Positions 16,703 to 24,097 of a stretch of 32,702 nt of DNA are shown here, piece by piece (position 1 is the first letter of the stretch; each line of letters opens with the position of its first letter). The position numbers were made by a program, and so were the translations under genes. The stretch comes from an uncultured Lachnospiraceae bacterium (GTDB taxonomy: Bacteria > Bacillota > Clostridia > Lachnospirales > Lachnospiraceae), in NCBI GenBank assembly GCA_900317825.1, contig ONIH01000017.1, positions 1 to 32,702 of the forward strand. Reading direction: 5' to 3'. Below the pieces are notes generated by a model. That model worked only from the letters and a program-made list of their open reading frames with translations. It had not been told where the DNA came from and searched no databases.

Positions 16703-18157
16703 TCAGTTTACTTTTATGCCGTTGAGCTTCATCACCGGTGACTTTCCGGCAGCCAGGCCTCCGCTCTCATAGAGCTCGATCTTTACCTTGTAGATATGAT
16801 CTATGGCTTCCTGCTTCAGAAGAGTCGTAACTGAGTATTTCTCATCTGTATCTCTTAAGTTCTCGGTCAGGTTATAGTACCCGGCAGAATTATATACTTT
16901 CATAAAACTGAAGATACCGCCTGATAGACTCTGCTTTTTAAGCATATCATCGCTCTGCCTGAGGCCCATGTTCGTATGAACCCTGAGATTAAACCTGCTC
17001 TTCTCCTGCGGATGATTTTCTATCAGCCTGACAAGACCAGAGTACTCCCTGGTGTCATCGGCTTTCTCTTTTACGATGAAGATATCACCCTTCAAATCAG
17101 ACTCGTTCTCTATGATAACTGATTCCTTATATCCATTGTCAGTGGCATACGCATCATAATACGGCCTGTAAAATATCATCACATCGAAAAAATGATGATC
17201 AGCTTCAGTTTTCCCGGCGTCTATATAGGTAAAATCCTTAAGCTGCTTTTTATAGACTGCCTGGTCCTCAGAGTCAGCCGGTCTCGCCTCAGAATGACTC
17301 TGGGAATAGATCTTTTTTTCTACGAGTTTTTCCTCTTCTCCCTGCTTTACCAGTTCTCTCCATCTGAGGTCATACTCATAGGTGATGACTGGAGTCACAG
17401 TAACCTTACCATCGGATGCGGTGCTTGTGTTAAATGATATGGTGATAAGTCTCTGCTGCTTTGTGATCTTCTGACCTTTATCATCAGGATCCTTGGTGAT
17501 CTTCTTTCCTTCCTTCAGTGGGTCCGTAGTGATCTGTTCCGGCAGATGGGAACTGATCCTCTGGTCAGGATCACCGTTCTTTTCAGTCGGCTGCATCCAG
17601 ACATTATTAAATGACATCTGGACGGTGCGGGCTGTGTCGTTGTCCGATGTCACATAGTCGTTATCATACTGGCTGAAAGTAACCAGCCCATCGCTTCCGG
17701 TCGGAATAGCAGTCAGATTTACCTTGGCATCAAAGCTACGGTCTCCGGGCTCCACGCCTGAGCTTACTCCGGTCAGGTCTATGTCCACAGCTCTGGTCTC
17801 CTGCTTATAGAGTCCATCCTTAGAAGTCTGCACTGTAGGAGTCACAGCCACACTGTCTGCTCCGAAGAGTTTACCGAGCTTCTCTGTCTGCTCCTTTTTT
17901 ACACTTCCATCTTCTTCTGATGAAACTATATCGGAAGCATTCGAGCCTTTGATCTTCTCATAGATGCTCGTCGCAGCATTCGTCTCGAGTCCCATCGTTC
18001 TTGCCTTCGCGTTGAGCTTTGCTGAGATCACGAAGGTGTTCAGGAGCGGTGCCGTGACGATAGCGAGTATCGTCACAGCGATTATAAGCTCCAGAAGGGA
18101 GGCGCCGCTGTTGTCGTGCAAGGCACTATTTAATTTTTGCTTTAAAGACTTAAGCAT
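16703..18157 (-). CDS. Large prepilin-like minor pilin (GspI/PilV-like)
   Basis: A 484-residue prepilin-like protein. The leader ends DNSG and the mature part begins ASLLELIIAVTILAIVTAPLL, with Glu at +5. The start is the ATG at 18157, preceded by GGAGGAG 3 bases away; the frame stays open four codons further only through a TTG codon. The large head (about 450 residues) is polar and strand-rich, with a charged linker in which KKITKDPDDKGQKITK almost duplicates KEGKKITKDP. The first 60 residues after the helix (AKLNAKARTMGLETNAATSIYEKIKGS) resemble GspI/PilV. Normal GspI or PilV proteins are 120-200 residues, so this one too is enlarged. It follows the PilO-like gene by 20 bases and precedes the PilX-like gene. 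Confidence 0.85.
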   Translation of the reverse strand: MLKSLKQKLNSALHDNSGASLLELIIAVTILAIVTAPLLNTFVISAKLNAKARTMGLETNAATSIYEKIKGSNASDIVSSEEDGSVKKEQTEKLGKLFGADSVAVTPTVQTSKDGLYKQETRAVDIDLTGVSSGVEPGDRSFDAKVNLTAIPTGSDGLVTFSQYDNDYVTSDNDTARTVQMSFNNVWMQPTEKNGDPDQRISSHLPEQITTDPLKEGKKITKDPDDKGQKITKQQRLITISFNTSTASDGKVTVTPVITYEYDLRWRELVKQGEEEKLVEKKIYSQSHSEARPADSEDQAVYKKQLKDFTYIDAGKTEADHHFFDVMIFYRPYYDAYATDNGYKESVIIENESDLKGDIFIVKEKADDTREYSGLVRLIENHPQEKSRFNLRVHTNMGLRQSDDMLKKQSLSGGIFSFMKVYNSAGYYNLTENLRDTDEKYSVTTLLKQEAIDHIYKVKIELYESGGLAAGKSPVMKLNGIKVN

Positions 18158-18177
18158 TAGCTCCTCCAAAAAATCAT

Positions 18178-18852
18178 TTACTCTGAATAAGTACCAAACG
18201 GATCCTTTACACCCTTTGATACTTCAGGTACCTTGTGGTCTTCTTCAGGCGCATCCTGATATGACAGGGTGTACTGGTTTATTACAGCCGAGACATTCAG
18301 TGCTGCCTTCTCAGCGTCGTATGACATATTCACGGAATCAAGCCCTGTCATGTAATCCTCATCGTACACGTAATCCAGAAAATCCTTCATCTGCGAATAA
18401 TCCATGTCAGCTGCAAGTGTCATCTGATACTTGTTCGAAGTCATGTCCACCTGGTCGCTGTAATTATCGATGTCATCGAGCGGAGTTCCCTTGAACTGTG
18501 TCACGACTATCGGATCAGCAAAAGACTCACTCGTATCTGTGATGTCTAAGTCTTCTTCCATTCTTCTGGCCAGCATGATCTGGTCTTCTGTCCAGACAGA
18601 TGTAGGAAGTGATGACATGATAGACTTCATATTCTCCTTGTAGGCTTCAGTCCCGTCGAGGTACTCCTGCTTGTGCTCGTCGTATTCTCTGAGCTGCTGG
18701 AGTTCAGGCTGAAGGCTGTCTATCTGTGACTGCAGATCCTGAGTCTGCTGATCGTAGTTCCTATATACTACGAAGTAAGCGACTACCAGGATCAGCACGC
18801 CGACCATTACGATGATCAGCTTTATATCTTTTTTCTGTAACTGCATTTTCAT
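18178..18852 (-). CDS. pilO: PilO-like pilus alignment protein
   Basis: PilO-type proteins are bitopic inner-membrane components that pair with PilN and link the cytoplasmic ATPase ring to the pilus fibre. The 224-residue protein has a short basic tail, one membrane segment (about residues 11-30), a coiled coil (about 31-62, LQSQIDSLQPELQQLREY) and a strand-helix domain with SMKDFLDYVYDED-type helix, fitting the ferredoxin-like fold. The last residues (KGVKDPFG) recall the DPF motif seen at the ends of PilO/PilP partners. AAGGAGGG lies 8 bases before the ATG, and the gene follows the PilM-PilN fusion by 14 bases. Sequence similarity in this family is low, so the call depends on topology and neighbours. 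Confidence 0.82.
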   Translation of the reverse strand: MKMQLQKKDIKLIIVMVGVLILVVAYFVVYRNYDQQTQDLQSQIDSLQPELQQLREYDEHKQEYLDGTEAYKENMKSIMSSLPTSVWTEDQIMLARRMEEDLDITDTSESFADPIVVTQFKGTPLDDIDNYSDQVDMTSNKYQMTLAADMDYSQMKDFLDYVYDEDYMTGLDSVNMSYDAEKAALNVSAVINQYTLSYQDAPEEDHKVPEVSKGVKDPFGTYSE

Positions 18853-18866
18853 CTGACAAACCCTCC

Positions 18867-20564
18867 TTACTGTGCACTGCTGTCTGTAGCAGTCGTTGTG
18901 CCGTCTGACGAAGCTACTGTTCCGTCAGATGAAGCTGTCTCAGGGTTCGCTGTAGAGCCGTCCGGCGCAAGAGTCGCTGTGACTGTGAAGTTCTCAGTCG
19001 ACTCGCCGTTCTCTGAATCATCGAGTGAGATCGATGGAACAGATACATCAGATACTTCGATCGACTCGAATTTTCTGAAGGCACTTATCACGTTTGCGAC
19101 GCTGTCCAGGTCCTTACACTGGCAGTTCAGTGTCACCGTCGAAGCGTTGCACTGCGCGTTTAATGTCAGAAGGTCTGAAGGCATTTTTGCCTCGATCTCA
19201 TCGAAAAATTTACGGAGCTTTTTGTTATTTCCCTCAGCGTCCTTCTTTATGATGTCGAGAGAATCCGAATTCTTCTGGTAAGCCACGTACGCATCGTAGG
19301 CTTCCTTTGCCGGAGCCAGCTGCGTCATTTCATTTTGTATATCGGCGAGTTCCTGCTTTTTGCTTAGGTAACCGAGCACCGACATAAGGCTTAAGACTAC
19401 TCCTACTGCCACGAGCACTACTGCTATGATCACAGGCACTGTGTAGGAATCATCTCCGCCACCAAAGGTAAAGCCCTTCTTTGACTTGTTCGCCAGATAG
19501 GCATCCGGAGTCAGATCTATCGAATTCAGGATGCAGGCTGCGCAGGTCAGGAAGCGTGCCACATCAGCGGAACCGCTTACTAACGGAGCAGTTTCCTTGA
19601 TATTCTCGATGAAAGCCACGTCTATTCCGGACTGTTCCTGGATGGCTTCTCTTAGGAACGGCAGGTGCGCGCAGGTTCCTAAAAGCACGATCCCGTCTAC
19701 CTGCAAATTCTTTGTAGTTCTCAGATAATCGGCAGCTCTGGTGATAGAGCTTACACAGCGGCTTAACAGGTCTTCTGCTAAGTCTTTTTCTATAGAGCTC
19801 TTTCCCGGAGCAGTCAGTTCTGTGAAAGCTTCGAAGTAATTTTCCTCTGTCATGCCCTGACGGTCGATGTACGGATATATCATCTCGTCACCGCCGTAAG
19901 TGAAGGACCTCTGCATCACGTATGCACCGTCCCTTAGGAAAAGACAGTCCATACGAACTGAATCGATGTCGACATACATGACTGTGCCATTTATCTTTAC
20001 AGTCTTAAGAGCCTGGTACAGGGCATTCTGTGACGAGTCTATAGTCTTTATGTGAAAAAGTGCTTTCTGAGAAAGTGACACATAGGAATTTAGGACTTCC
20101 TTAGGCGCAGCTTCGATGAGCACCTTCTGGGTATCTGATTTTTTACCTGGCTTTTTCTCATCAGGATTTTCCTGTGCGTGAGCCTGGGCGGCTTCATCGC
20201 CTATGACACAGTAAGCCAGCTTGTACTGAGACATGTCGACCGGAAAATAATCATCGGCATTCGACTTTATCATCGAAGCGAGCTGCTTGTCCTTCAGTTT
20301 CGGAAGTGAGACCTCTCTGGTCGCTATCTTTCCGGATGCAAGAGATACATTTACATCGGTCACATTTTTAAGACCGTGGTTATTAAGCTCCTGAGTCAGG
20401 ATCTTCGCGTAAGTATCCGGATCCGCTATCATGCCGTCCGAAACACAGCCGACCGGCGTCGCAAAAATAAAGTGATCCGAAACAGATACTCCATTTGCTC
20501 TCTTCGTCGAACGGCAGACCATAGACACTCTGTCTCCTGCCTGTAGATTGATTACCTGTGCCAT
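18867..20564 (-). CDS. PilM-PilN fusion protein (actin-like ATPase plus bitopic alignment protein)
   Basis: A 565-residue protein with two parts. Residues 1-345 resemble PilM, the cytoplasmic actin-like protein that binds the N-terminus of PilN: it has alternating strands such as NGTVMYVDID (192-201) and VDGIVLLGTCAHLP (289-302), and a terminal STRF-like helical block. Then a linker, one membrane segment (about 374-399), a coiled coil (400-430) and a domain of PilN type. The linker NSIDLTPDAY (347-356) resembles the INLLP motif by which PilM binds PilN, here held in cis. The tail (520-565) is Ser/Thr/Asp-rich and contains a repeated SSDGT. PilM and PilN are separate genes in most T4P systems. 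It lies 17 bases after the prepilin peptidase gene. Confidence 0.85.
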   Translation of the reverse strand: MAQVINLQAGDRVSMVCRSTKRANGVSVSDHFIFATPVGCVSDGMIADPDTYAKILTQELNNHGLKNVTDVNVSLASGKIATREVSLPKLKDKQLASMIKSNADDYFPVDMSQYKLAYCVIGDEAAQAHAQENPDEKKPGKKSDTQKVLIEAAPKEVLNSYVSLSQKALFHIKTIDSSQNALYQALKTVKINGTVMYVDIDSVRMDCLFLRDGAYVMQRSFTYGGDEMIYPYIDRQGMTEENYFEAFTELTAPGKSSIEKDLAEDLLSRCVSSITRAADYLRTTKNLQVDGIVLLGTCAHLPFLREAIQEQSGIDVAFIENIKETAPLVSGSADVARFLTCAACILNSIDLTPDAYLANKSKKGFTFGGGDDSYTVPVIIAVVLVAVGVVLSLMSVLGYLSKKQELADIQNEMTQLAPAKEAYDAYVAYQKNSDSLDIIKKDAEGNNKKLRKFFDEIEAKMPSDLLTLNAQCNASTVTLNCQCKDLDSVANVISAFRKFESIEVSDVSVPSISLDDSENGESTENFTVTATLAPDGSTANPETASSDGTVASSDGTTTATDSSAQ

Positions 20565-20581
20565 TTTTTAAAAAATCCCTT

Positions 20582-21439
20582 CTATGATAATAGGCTGACA
20601 TAAGCCCTTAATATATCGCTTCCATACAATGCCATGAAACCGATCCCGACCGCGAGGTAAGGTCCCATCGCCAGATCCCTTCCGGCATTGAAGACTGCCA
20701 TCCTTACCAGATGTATTACCGCCCCGACTATGCATCCTAAGAAAAATGCCACGACCGTAAGCCTGAGTCCTAAGAAAAGTCCGGCCGCCGCCATCAGCTT
20801 CACGTCTCCTCCGCCGATCGCCGCGCCACCGCTTATCAGAAGTATCAGAAGAAGCACTCCTGCCACGACCACAAGCCCCAGTGCATGTGAGATGATTATC
20901 TGTCTAATGGTTATCGTCTGTGAAAAAAAATCATCAAACGGACTGTACTCATCGAGGATCGTCTCGTAGAAAAAGCTGTAAGAATTATGGCAGTCCTCAG
21001 CTACAGCGACAAACTCTGATACGACTCTCGCGATTCCCAGTACCAGGATAAATATATTTATCCCTGGCGGGATCTCCCTGGTCCGCTCGTCTATCACACT
21101 TAACACGATAAGCATCGAAAGAAGAGCCGCAGTCAGGATTCCCATCATCGAGATGCCGTACTGTTCTAGAACCAGGCACCAGAGTATCCCGTTCAGCGCT
21201 TCTATCAGCGGGTACTGTTTTGACAGCTTCGCCCCGCAGTACCGGCATTTCCCTCTTAGAAAAATATACGAAAACACCGGGAACATATCGTACCAGGCGA
21301 GCTCGTGCCCACAGCTCATGCAGTGGCTCCTGCCCTTTACGAAACCCTCGTGCTTCGGTATCCTGAAAACCAGCACATTAAGAAATGACCCGATGCACGA
21401 GCCCAGAATAAAAACTATGATATAAACTACTGCTTCCAA
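20582..21439 (-). CDS. pilD: Prepilin peptidase (PilD/GspO, A24 family)
   Basis: An inner-membrane aspartic peptidase that cleaves prepilin leaders and methylates the new N-terminus. The 285-residue protein has the N-terminal methyltransferase-type domain with its zinc-like cysteine pairs C40-x2-C43 and C65-x2-C68, and about eight membrane segments. Catalytic aspartates are D117 in SVIDERTREIPPG and D212 in GGGDVKL. An insertion of about 35 residues (about 141-180) falls between membrane segments. The start is TTG at 21439, the only start codon in frame before the conserved first membrane segment, because a TAG lies 7 bases upstream in the same frame; it lacks a good ribosome site. It is the first gene of the pilus operon, so its substrates are probably the four prepilins downstream. 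Confidence 0.9.
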   Translation of the reverse strand: MEAVVYIIVFILGSCIGSFLNVLVFRIPKHEGFVKGRSHCMSCGHELAWYDMFPVFSYIFLRGKCRYCGAKLSKQYPLIEALNGILWCLVLEQYGISMMGILTAALLSMLIVLSVIDERTREIPPGINIFILVLGIARVVSEFVAVAEDCHNSYSFFYETILDEYSPFDDFFSQTITIRQIIISHALGLVVVAGVLLLILLISGGAAIGGGDVKLMAAAGLFLGLRLTVVAFFLGCIVGAVIHLVRMAVFNAGRDLAMGPYLAVGIGFMALYGSDILRAYVSLLS

Positions 21440-21445
21440 ATCTAT

Positions 21446-21478
21446 CTACTCGAAAAGGGGGACAGTCCCCGATTTCAT
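21446..21478 (-). other. Possible 10-codon leader peptide before pilD
   Basis: In the leader of the pilus operon, an ATG at 21478 with AAAGGGA close upstream opens MKSGTVPLFE and ends at TAG (21446-21448). The pilD TTG start follows 6 bases later in the same frame. It could be a translated leader that allows reinitiation at TTG, or the remains of a longer pilD start that was interrupted. It spans the GGGGACTGTCCCC palindrome. Very short, so translation is uncertain. Confidence 0.25.
21458..21470. repeat. GGGGACAGTCCCC palindrome in the pilD leader
   Basis: A perfect 13-base palindrome centred at 21464, in the 58-base leader of the pilus operon and a few bases before the TTG start. The GAAAAG-GGGGACAG core is shared with 6948-6964. 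In RNA it could form a short stable hairpin near the ribosome site; alternatively it is a REP-like insertion remnant. Confidence 0.5.
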
Positions 21479-21503
21479 CTTCCCTTTCAGAATTATTAAG
21501 AAA

Positions 21504-21532
21504 ATATTAACACATTCTGAAGTGTTTGTGAA
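21504..21532 (-). promoter_or_regulatory. Predicted promoter of the pilus operon
   Basis: On the minus strand, TTCACA (21527-21532), a 17-base spacer and TAATAT (21504-21509), with TGT directly before the -10 box (extended -10). It lies 65 bases upstream of the pilD TTG start and downstream of the GNAT stop codon, so it would serve pilD through the giant gene. It fits the sigma-A consensus at 9 of 12 positions. Confidence 0.6.
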
Positions 21533-21558
21533 GAAAAATTTAGATTTTTTCATAAACA

Positions 21559-22344
21559 TTACCCGATTTTTCGCGGTTGGTATCGGTTGCATACCCAGAT
21601 ATCACCCTTTGCGTGAAAAAATCCGAGTTTTTCCGCCAGCCTGACCGAAGCTGCGTTACGTGGATCTATCTGTGCAAAAATATGACTGTGCCCCTTTTCA
21701 TACGCCATCTCCATGACAGCCTCTGTCGTCTCAAGTCCGAAGCCCTGATACCAGAAGTCCGGGTCTATGACATATCCAAGCTCAAGCCAGGGATCATCAG
21801 ACTCCGGAAAGTCTATAGGCGGCTGCATGTACTCGAGACCGCACCTGCCTATCAGCTCCCCAGTCTCCTTAAAAAATACATTCCACATCCCGAAATCGTA
21901 GAGACTGTAGATATTATCGAAGTAGTCCCGCTGGTAGACTGTCTCCTCTGCAAATGGGTACAGCGGCTCTATAAAATCCGTCATATGCGGTTTTTCATAC
22001 ATCTCTATCATCGGAAGAATGTCCTTTTCAGGATCACACTGCCTTATCACAGTCCTCTCCGTCTCGAGTATCACCTGCGGCACCCTGTAAAAAATATCGT
22101 GAACTTTTTTAATGAAAGCATCATCTAAGGCCCAGAGCGAGCCTATGATAAATCTGCCCGAGAGCTTCTCTCCGCTTCTCTCATATCCGATGGCCGCGAT
22201 GTGATGGCTCGTCTGCCGGAACAGCTCATCCTGACTGTCGGTGACTACCACATCGTGCTCTATATCCGGACACAGCTCTGCCTCTTCGAAGAACTCCCTG
22301 TCCACGTCAGTCTCCTGTTTTAAAACAAATCTGATCTTTCCCAT
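21559..22344 (-). CDS. GNAT family N-acetyltransferase
   Basis: RimJ/RimL-type GNAT enzymes transfer an acetyl group from acetyl-CoA to amines, including peptide N-termini, amino sugars or drugs. The 261-residue protein has an extra N-terminal domain (about residues 1-92, unrecognised) and then the GNAT core beginning RTVIRQCDPEKD, the LELGYVIDPDFWYQGFGLETTEAV region (acetyl-CoA-binding motif) and the ending NAASVRLAEKLGF. I place the start at ATG 22344, with AGGA seven bases upstream; the GTG two codons earlier lies too close to that AGGA. The ATG is 2 bases after the stop of the EamA gene, so the two are cotranscribed. The substrate is not evident. Confidence 0.9.
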   Translation of the reverse strand: MGKIRFVLKQETDVDREFFEEAELCPDIEHDVVVTDSQDELFRQTSHHIAAIGYERSGEKLSGRFIIGSLWALDDAFIKKVHDIFYRVPQVILETERTVIRQCDPEKDILPMIEMYEKPHMTDFIEPLYPFAEETVYQRDYFDNIYSLYDFGMWNVFFKETGELIGRCGLEYMQPPIDFPESDDPWLELGYVIDPDFWYQGFGLETTEAVMEMAYEKGHSHIFAQIDPRNAASVRLAEKLGFFHAKGDIWVCNRYQPRKIG

Positions 22345-22346
22345 CT

Positions 22347-23225
22347 TCACTTCCTGCTTATCAGAACGAGCATCAGGAATATCAGCACGAATCCGGCGAT
22401 ATCATATGGAGTCAAAGCCGTCCTGAACACTGTAGCCGTGATCACAGCCGCTGTGATCGGTTCTGAAAATCCGTAGAGGATTCCCTTCTCCGGTCCGATG
22501 TACGAGACGCCCTTTATATAGGAAGTAAACGCCAGGACATTTCCGACGAGAACCACGAAAGCTATCCCGAAAAGTCCGATGCTGTTCGTAGTGTACTGGA
22601 TCGTCCAGCTTCTGAACACGAGCGCAAAAAATACTCCGCCTATCAGGAACGCATACGCCTGTAAAAGAGCTGTCGGGTATTTTGCGATCAGGGTATCAGA
22701 ACAGTTGTAGATCATAACGCAGACTGCACAGATGACTCCCGAAATGATGGCCGGAAGCGAGATGATCGCGTTCTGTATCGAGCCATGCGTAGCCAGAAGC
22801 ACAACACCGAAGATGGCGAGAACAACCGCCACTATCTCATTCGACTTCGGCCTTCTGTGTCCCCTGATACAGGTGACCATCAGGATAAAAATAGGCGATA
22901 AATCCTGGAGTATAGTCCCCATCGCCGCTGTACTCAGCTGAATGCAAAGGAAATAAGAAAACTGACTGCAGCTTACACCGAAAAGCCCGTAGACTATAAG
23001 CCTCCCAAGGTCTACCTTATTTGAAATCGGTTTAAACGTATCTTTTCTGTACCTGATCAGGCAGTAGATGAACATGATGATCCCGGCTAGTCCGAGCCTG
23101 ATCGGCACCAGCCACCTCGAATCCATTCCCTGCTTTGTGAACAGGTACTGTCCCATCGAGCCGGAAAGCCCCCAGCATACGCCTCCGAAAACCGTAAGAA
23201 ATGCCCCTTTTACCCTTGAATCCAT
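22347..23225 (-). CDS. EamA/DMT superfamily transporter
   Basis: Drug/metabolite transporter (EamA) proteins are ten-helix membrane carriers that export or import small molecules such as amino acids, sugars or drugs. The 292-residue protein contains two repeated five-helix halves, visible as the glycine-rich CWGLSGSMGQYLF start and the second-half VLVGNVLAFTSYIKG and FSEPITAAVITATVF motifs. I choose the ATG at 23225 because AAAGGA lies 9 bases upstream; the first ATG (23243) has no ribosome site. It is the first gene of a two-gene unit with the GNAT gene and has its own promoter, facing the metallophosphoesterase. The substrate cannot be told from sequence. Confidence 0.9.
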   Translation of the reverse strand: MDSRVKGAFLTVFGGVCWGLSGSMGQYLFTKQGMDSRWLVPIRLGLAGIIMFIYCLIRYRKDTFKPISNKVDLGRLIVYGLFGVSCSQFSYFLCIQLSTAAMGTILQDLSPIFILMVTCIRGHRRPKSNEIVAVVLAIFGVVLLATHGSIQNAIISLPAIISGVICAVCVMIYNCSDTLIAKYPTALLQAYAFLIGGVFFALVFRSWTIQYTTNSIGLFGIAFVVLVGNVLAFTSYIKGVSYIGPEKGILYGFSEPITAAVITATVFRTALTPYDIAGFVLIFLMLVLISRK

Positions 23226-23250
23226 CGGTAAAAATCCTTTCATAGCCGGC

Positions 23251-23278
23251 TTGATTTTGCCAACCGCTATATTATAAT
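23251..23278 (+). promoter_or_regulatory. Predicted promoter of the metallophosphoesterase gene
   Basis: TTGATT (23251-23256), a 16-base spacer and TATAAT (23273-23278) on the plus strand, about 33 bases before the ATG. Its -10 box overlaps the -10 box of the opposite-strand promoter at 23271-23299. Confidence 0.7.
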
Positions 23279-23299
23279 AGTAACCAAAACGAAAGACAA
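23271..23299 (-). promoter_or_regulatory. Predicted promoter of the EamA-GNAT unit
   Basis: On the minus strand, TTGTCT (23294-23299), a 17-base spacer and TATAAT (23271-23276). The ATTATAAT core at 23271-23278 supplies -10 boxes to both strands, so RNA polymerase can occupy only one direction at a time. Confidence 0.65.
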
Positions 23300-23310
23300 G
23301 AGGTTGGCAA

Positions 23311-24057
23311 ATGGCTCTTTACGCAATGGGCGACCTGCATCTGTCCTTCTCCACTCCGGAGAAATCGCAGGAACGCTTCGGAAAGATCTGGAAAGATCAC
23401 GAATGGAAAGCTAAGAAAAATATAGAAAAACTCGTAAGACCTGACGACACTCTGGTCCTGACCGGCGACCACTCCTGGGGCAATAACCTCGTCCAGTGCC
23501 AGCGTGACCTGGAATTCATCGAAGCGCTTCCCGGAAGAAAAATCCTCCTCCGTGGAAACCACGATCATTTCTGGAAGGCAAATCAGACCGAGAAGCTGAA
23601 TGAGATGTTCAAGGGGAAGCTGCTTTTTCTCCAGAATAATTTCTACACCTATAGGGATTATGCCCTGGTAGGCTCGAAAGGCTTCTGCTTTGAGGGCCCA
23701 TTCTTTATAGATACGAGAACTAATCTGATAACCGGCTACGACAAGGCAGCCTACGAACAGTCCGTAAAGCTGGTCGACAGAGAAATGAAGCGGCTGATTA
23801 CGGGAATAGACGCTGCAAAAGCTGCAGGCTACACTAAATATATCATCTTTCTTCACTACCCGCCTACCTCAGTTATACAGACAGACTCAGAATTCACCCG
23901 TCTCGCCGAGGAGATAGGCGCCGAACAGGTCATCTATTCACACAGCCACGGCAAGGAGCGTTTCCACGACAGCATCCAGGGCAGATACCACGGTGTGAAG
24001 TACTCTCTCGTCTCCGGAGACTACCTGAACTTCAAGCCGATCCGAGTGCTCAAATAA
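23311..24057 (+). CDS. Calcineurin-like metallophosphoesterase
   Basis: A 248-residue cytosolic phosphoesterase of the calcineurin fold, which uses a two-metal centre to hydrolyse phosphate esters or diesters. All metal motifs are present: D8-x-H10 in GDLHLS, D53 in LTGDHSWGNN (GDxxW subtype), N83-H84-D85 in RGNHDHFWK, and histidines in FLHYPPTS and YSHSHGK. The GDxxWG variant marks a family of small bacterial phosphoesterases of unknown substrate. AAGAGG lies 10 bases before the ATG. A single-gene unit with a promoter divergent from the EamA gene and a terminator right after the stop. A 194-codon reading frame on the opposite strand is a shadow. Confidence 0.92.
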   Translation: MALYAMGDLHLSFSTPEKSQERFGKIWKDHEWKAKKNIEKLVRPDDTLVLTGDHSWGNNLVQCQRDLEFIEALPGRKILLRGNHDHFWKANQTEKLNEMFKGKLLFLQNNFYTYRDYALVGSKGFCFEGPFFIDTRTNLITGYDKAAYEQSVKLVDREMKRLITGIDAAKAAGYTKYIIFLHYPPTSVIQTDSEFTRLAEEIGAEQVIYSHSHGKERFHDSIQGRYHGVKYSLVSGDYLNFKPIRVLK

Positions 24058-24060
24058 AAA

Positions 24061-24083
24061 ACAGACCCTTTGTCAGGGCCTGT
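24061..24083. terminator. Bidirectional rho-independent terminator
   Basis: A stem of ACAG-A-CCCT pairing with AGGG-C-CTGT (one A/C mismatch, five-base loop), followed on the plus strand by CTTTTTTATTTTT and flanked on the other side by AAATAAAAA. It lies between the converging metallophosphoesterase and dapL stops and can end both transcripts. Confidence 0.9.
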
Positions 24084-24097
24084 CTTTTTTATTTTTA

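Noticed and set aside
18901-18941. Short 21-base tandem duplication in the PilM-PilN fusion gene
   Set aside because: It encodes the low-complexity SSDGT tail; a two-copy repeat, not a CRISPR or mobile element.
23272-23856. 194-codon minus-strand frame opposite the metallophosphoesterase
   Set aside because: It is antisense to a gene with complete metal-binding motifs, has no family resemblance and covers the divergent promoter.
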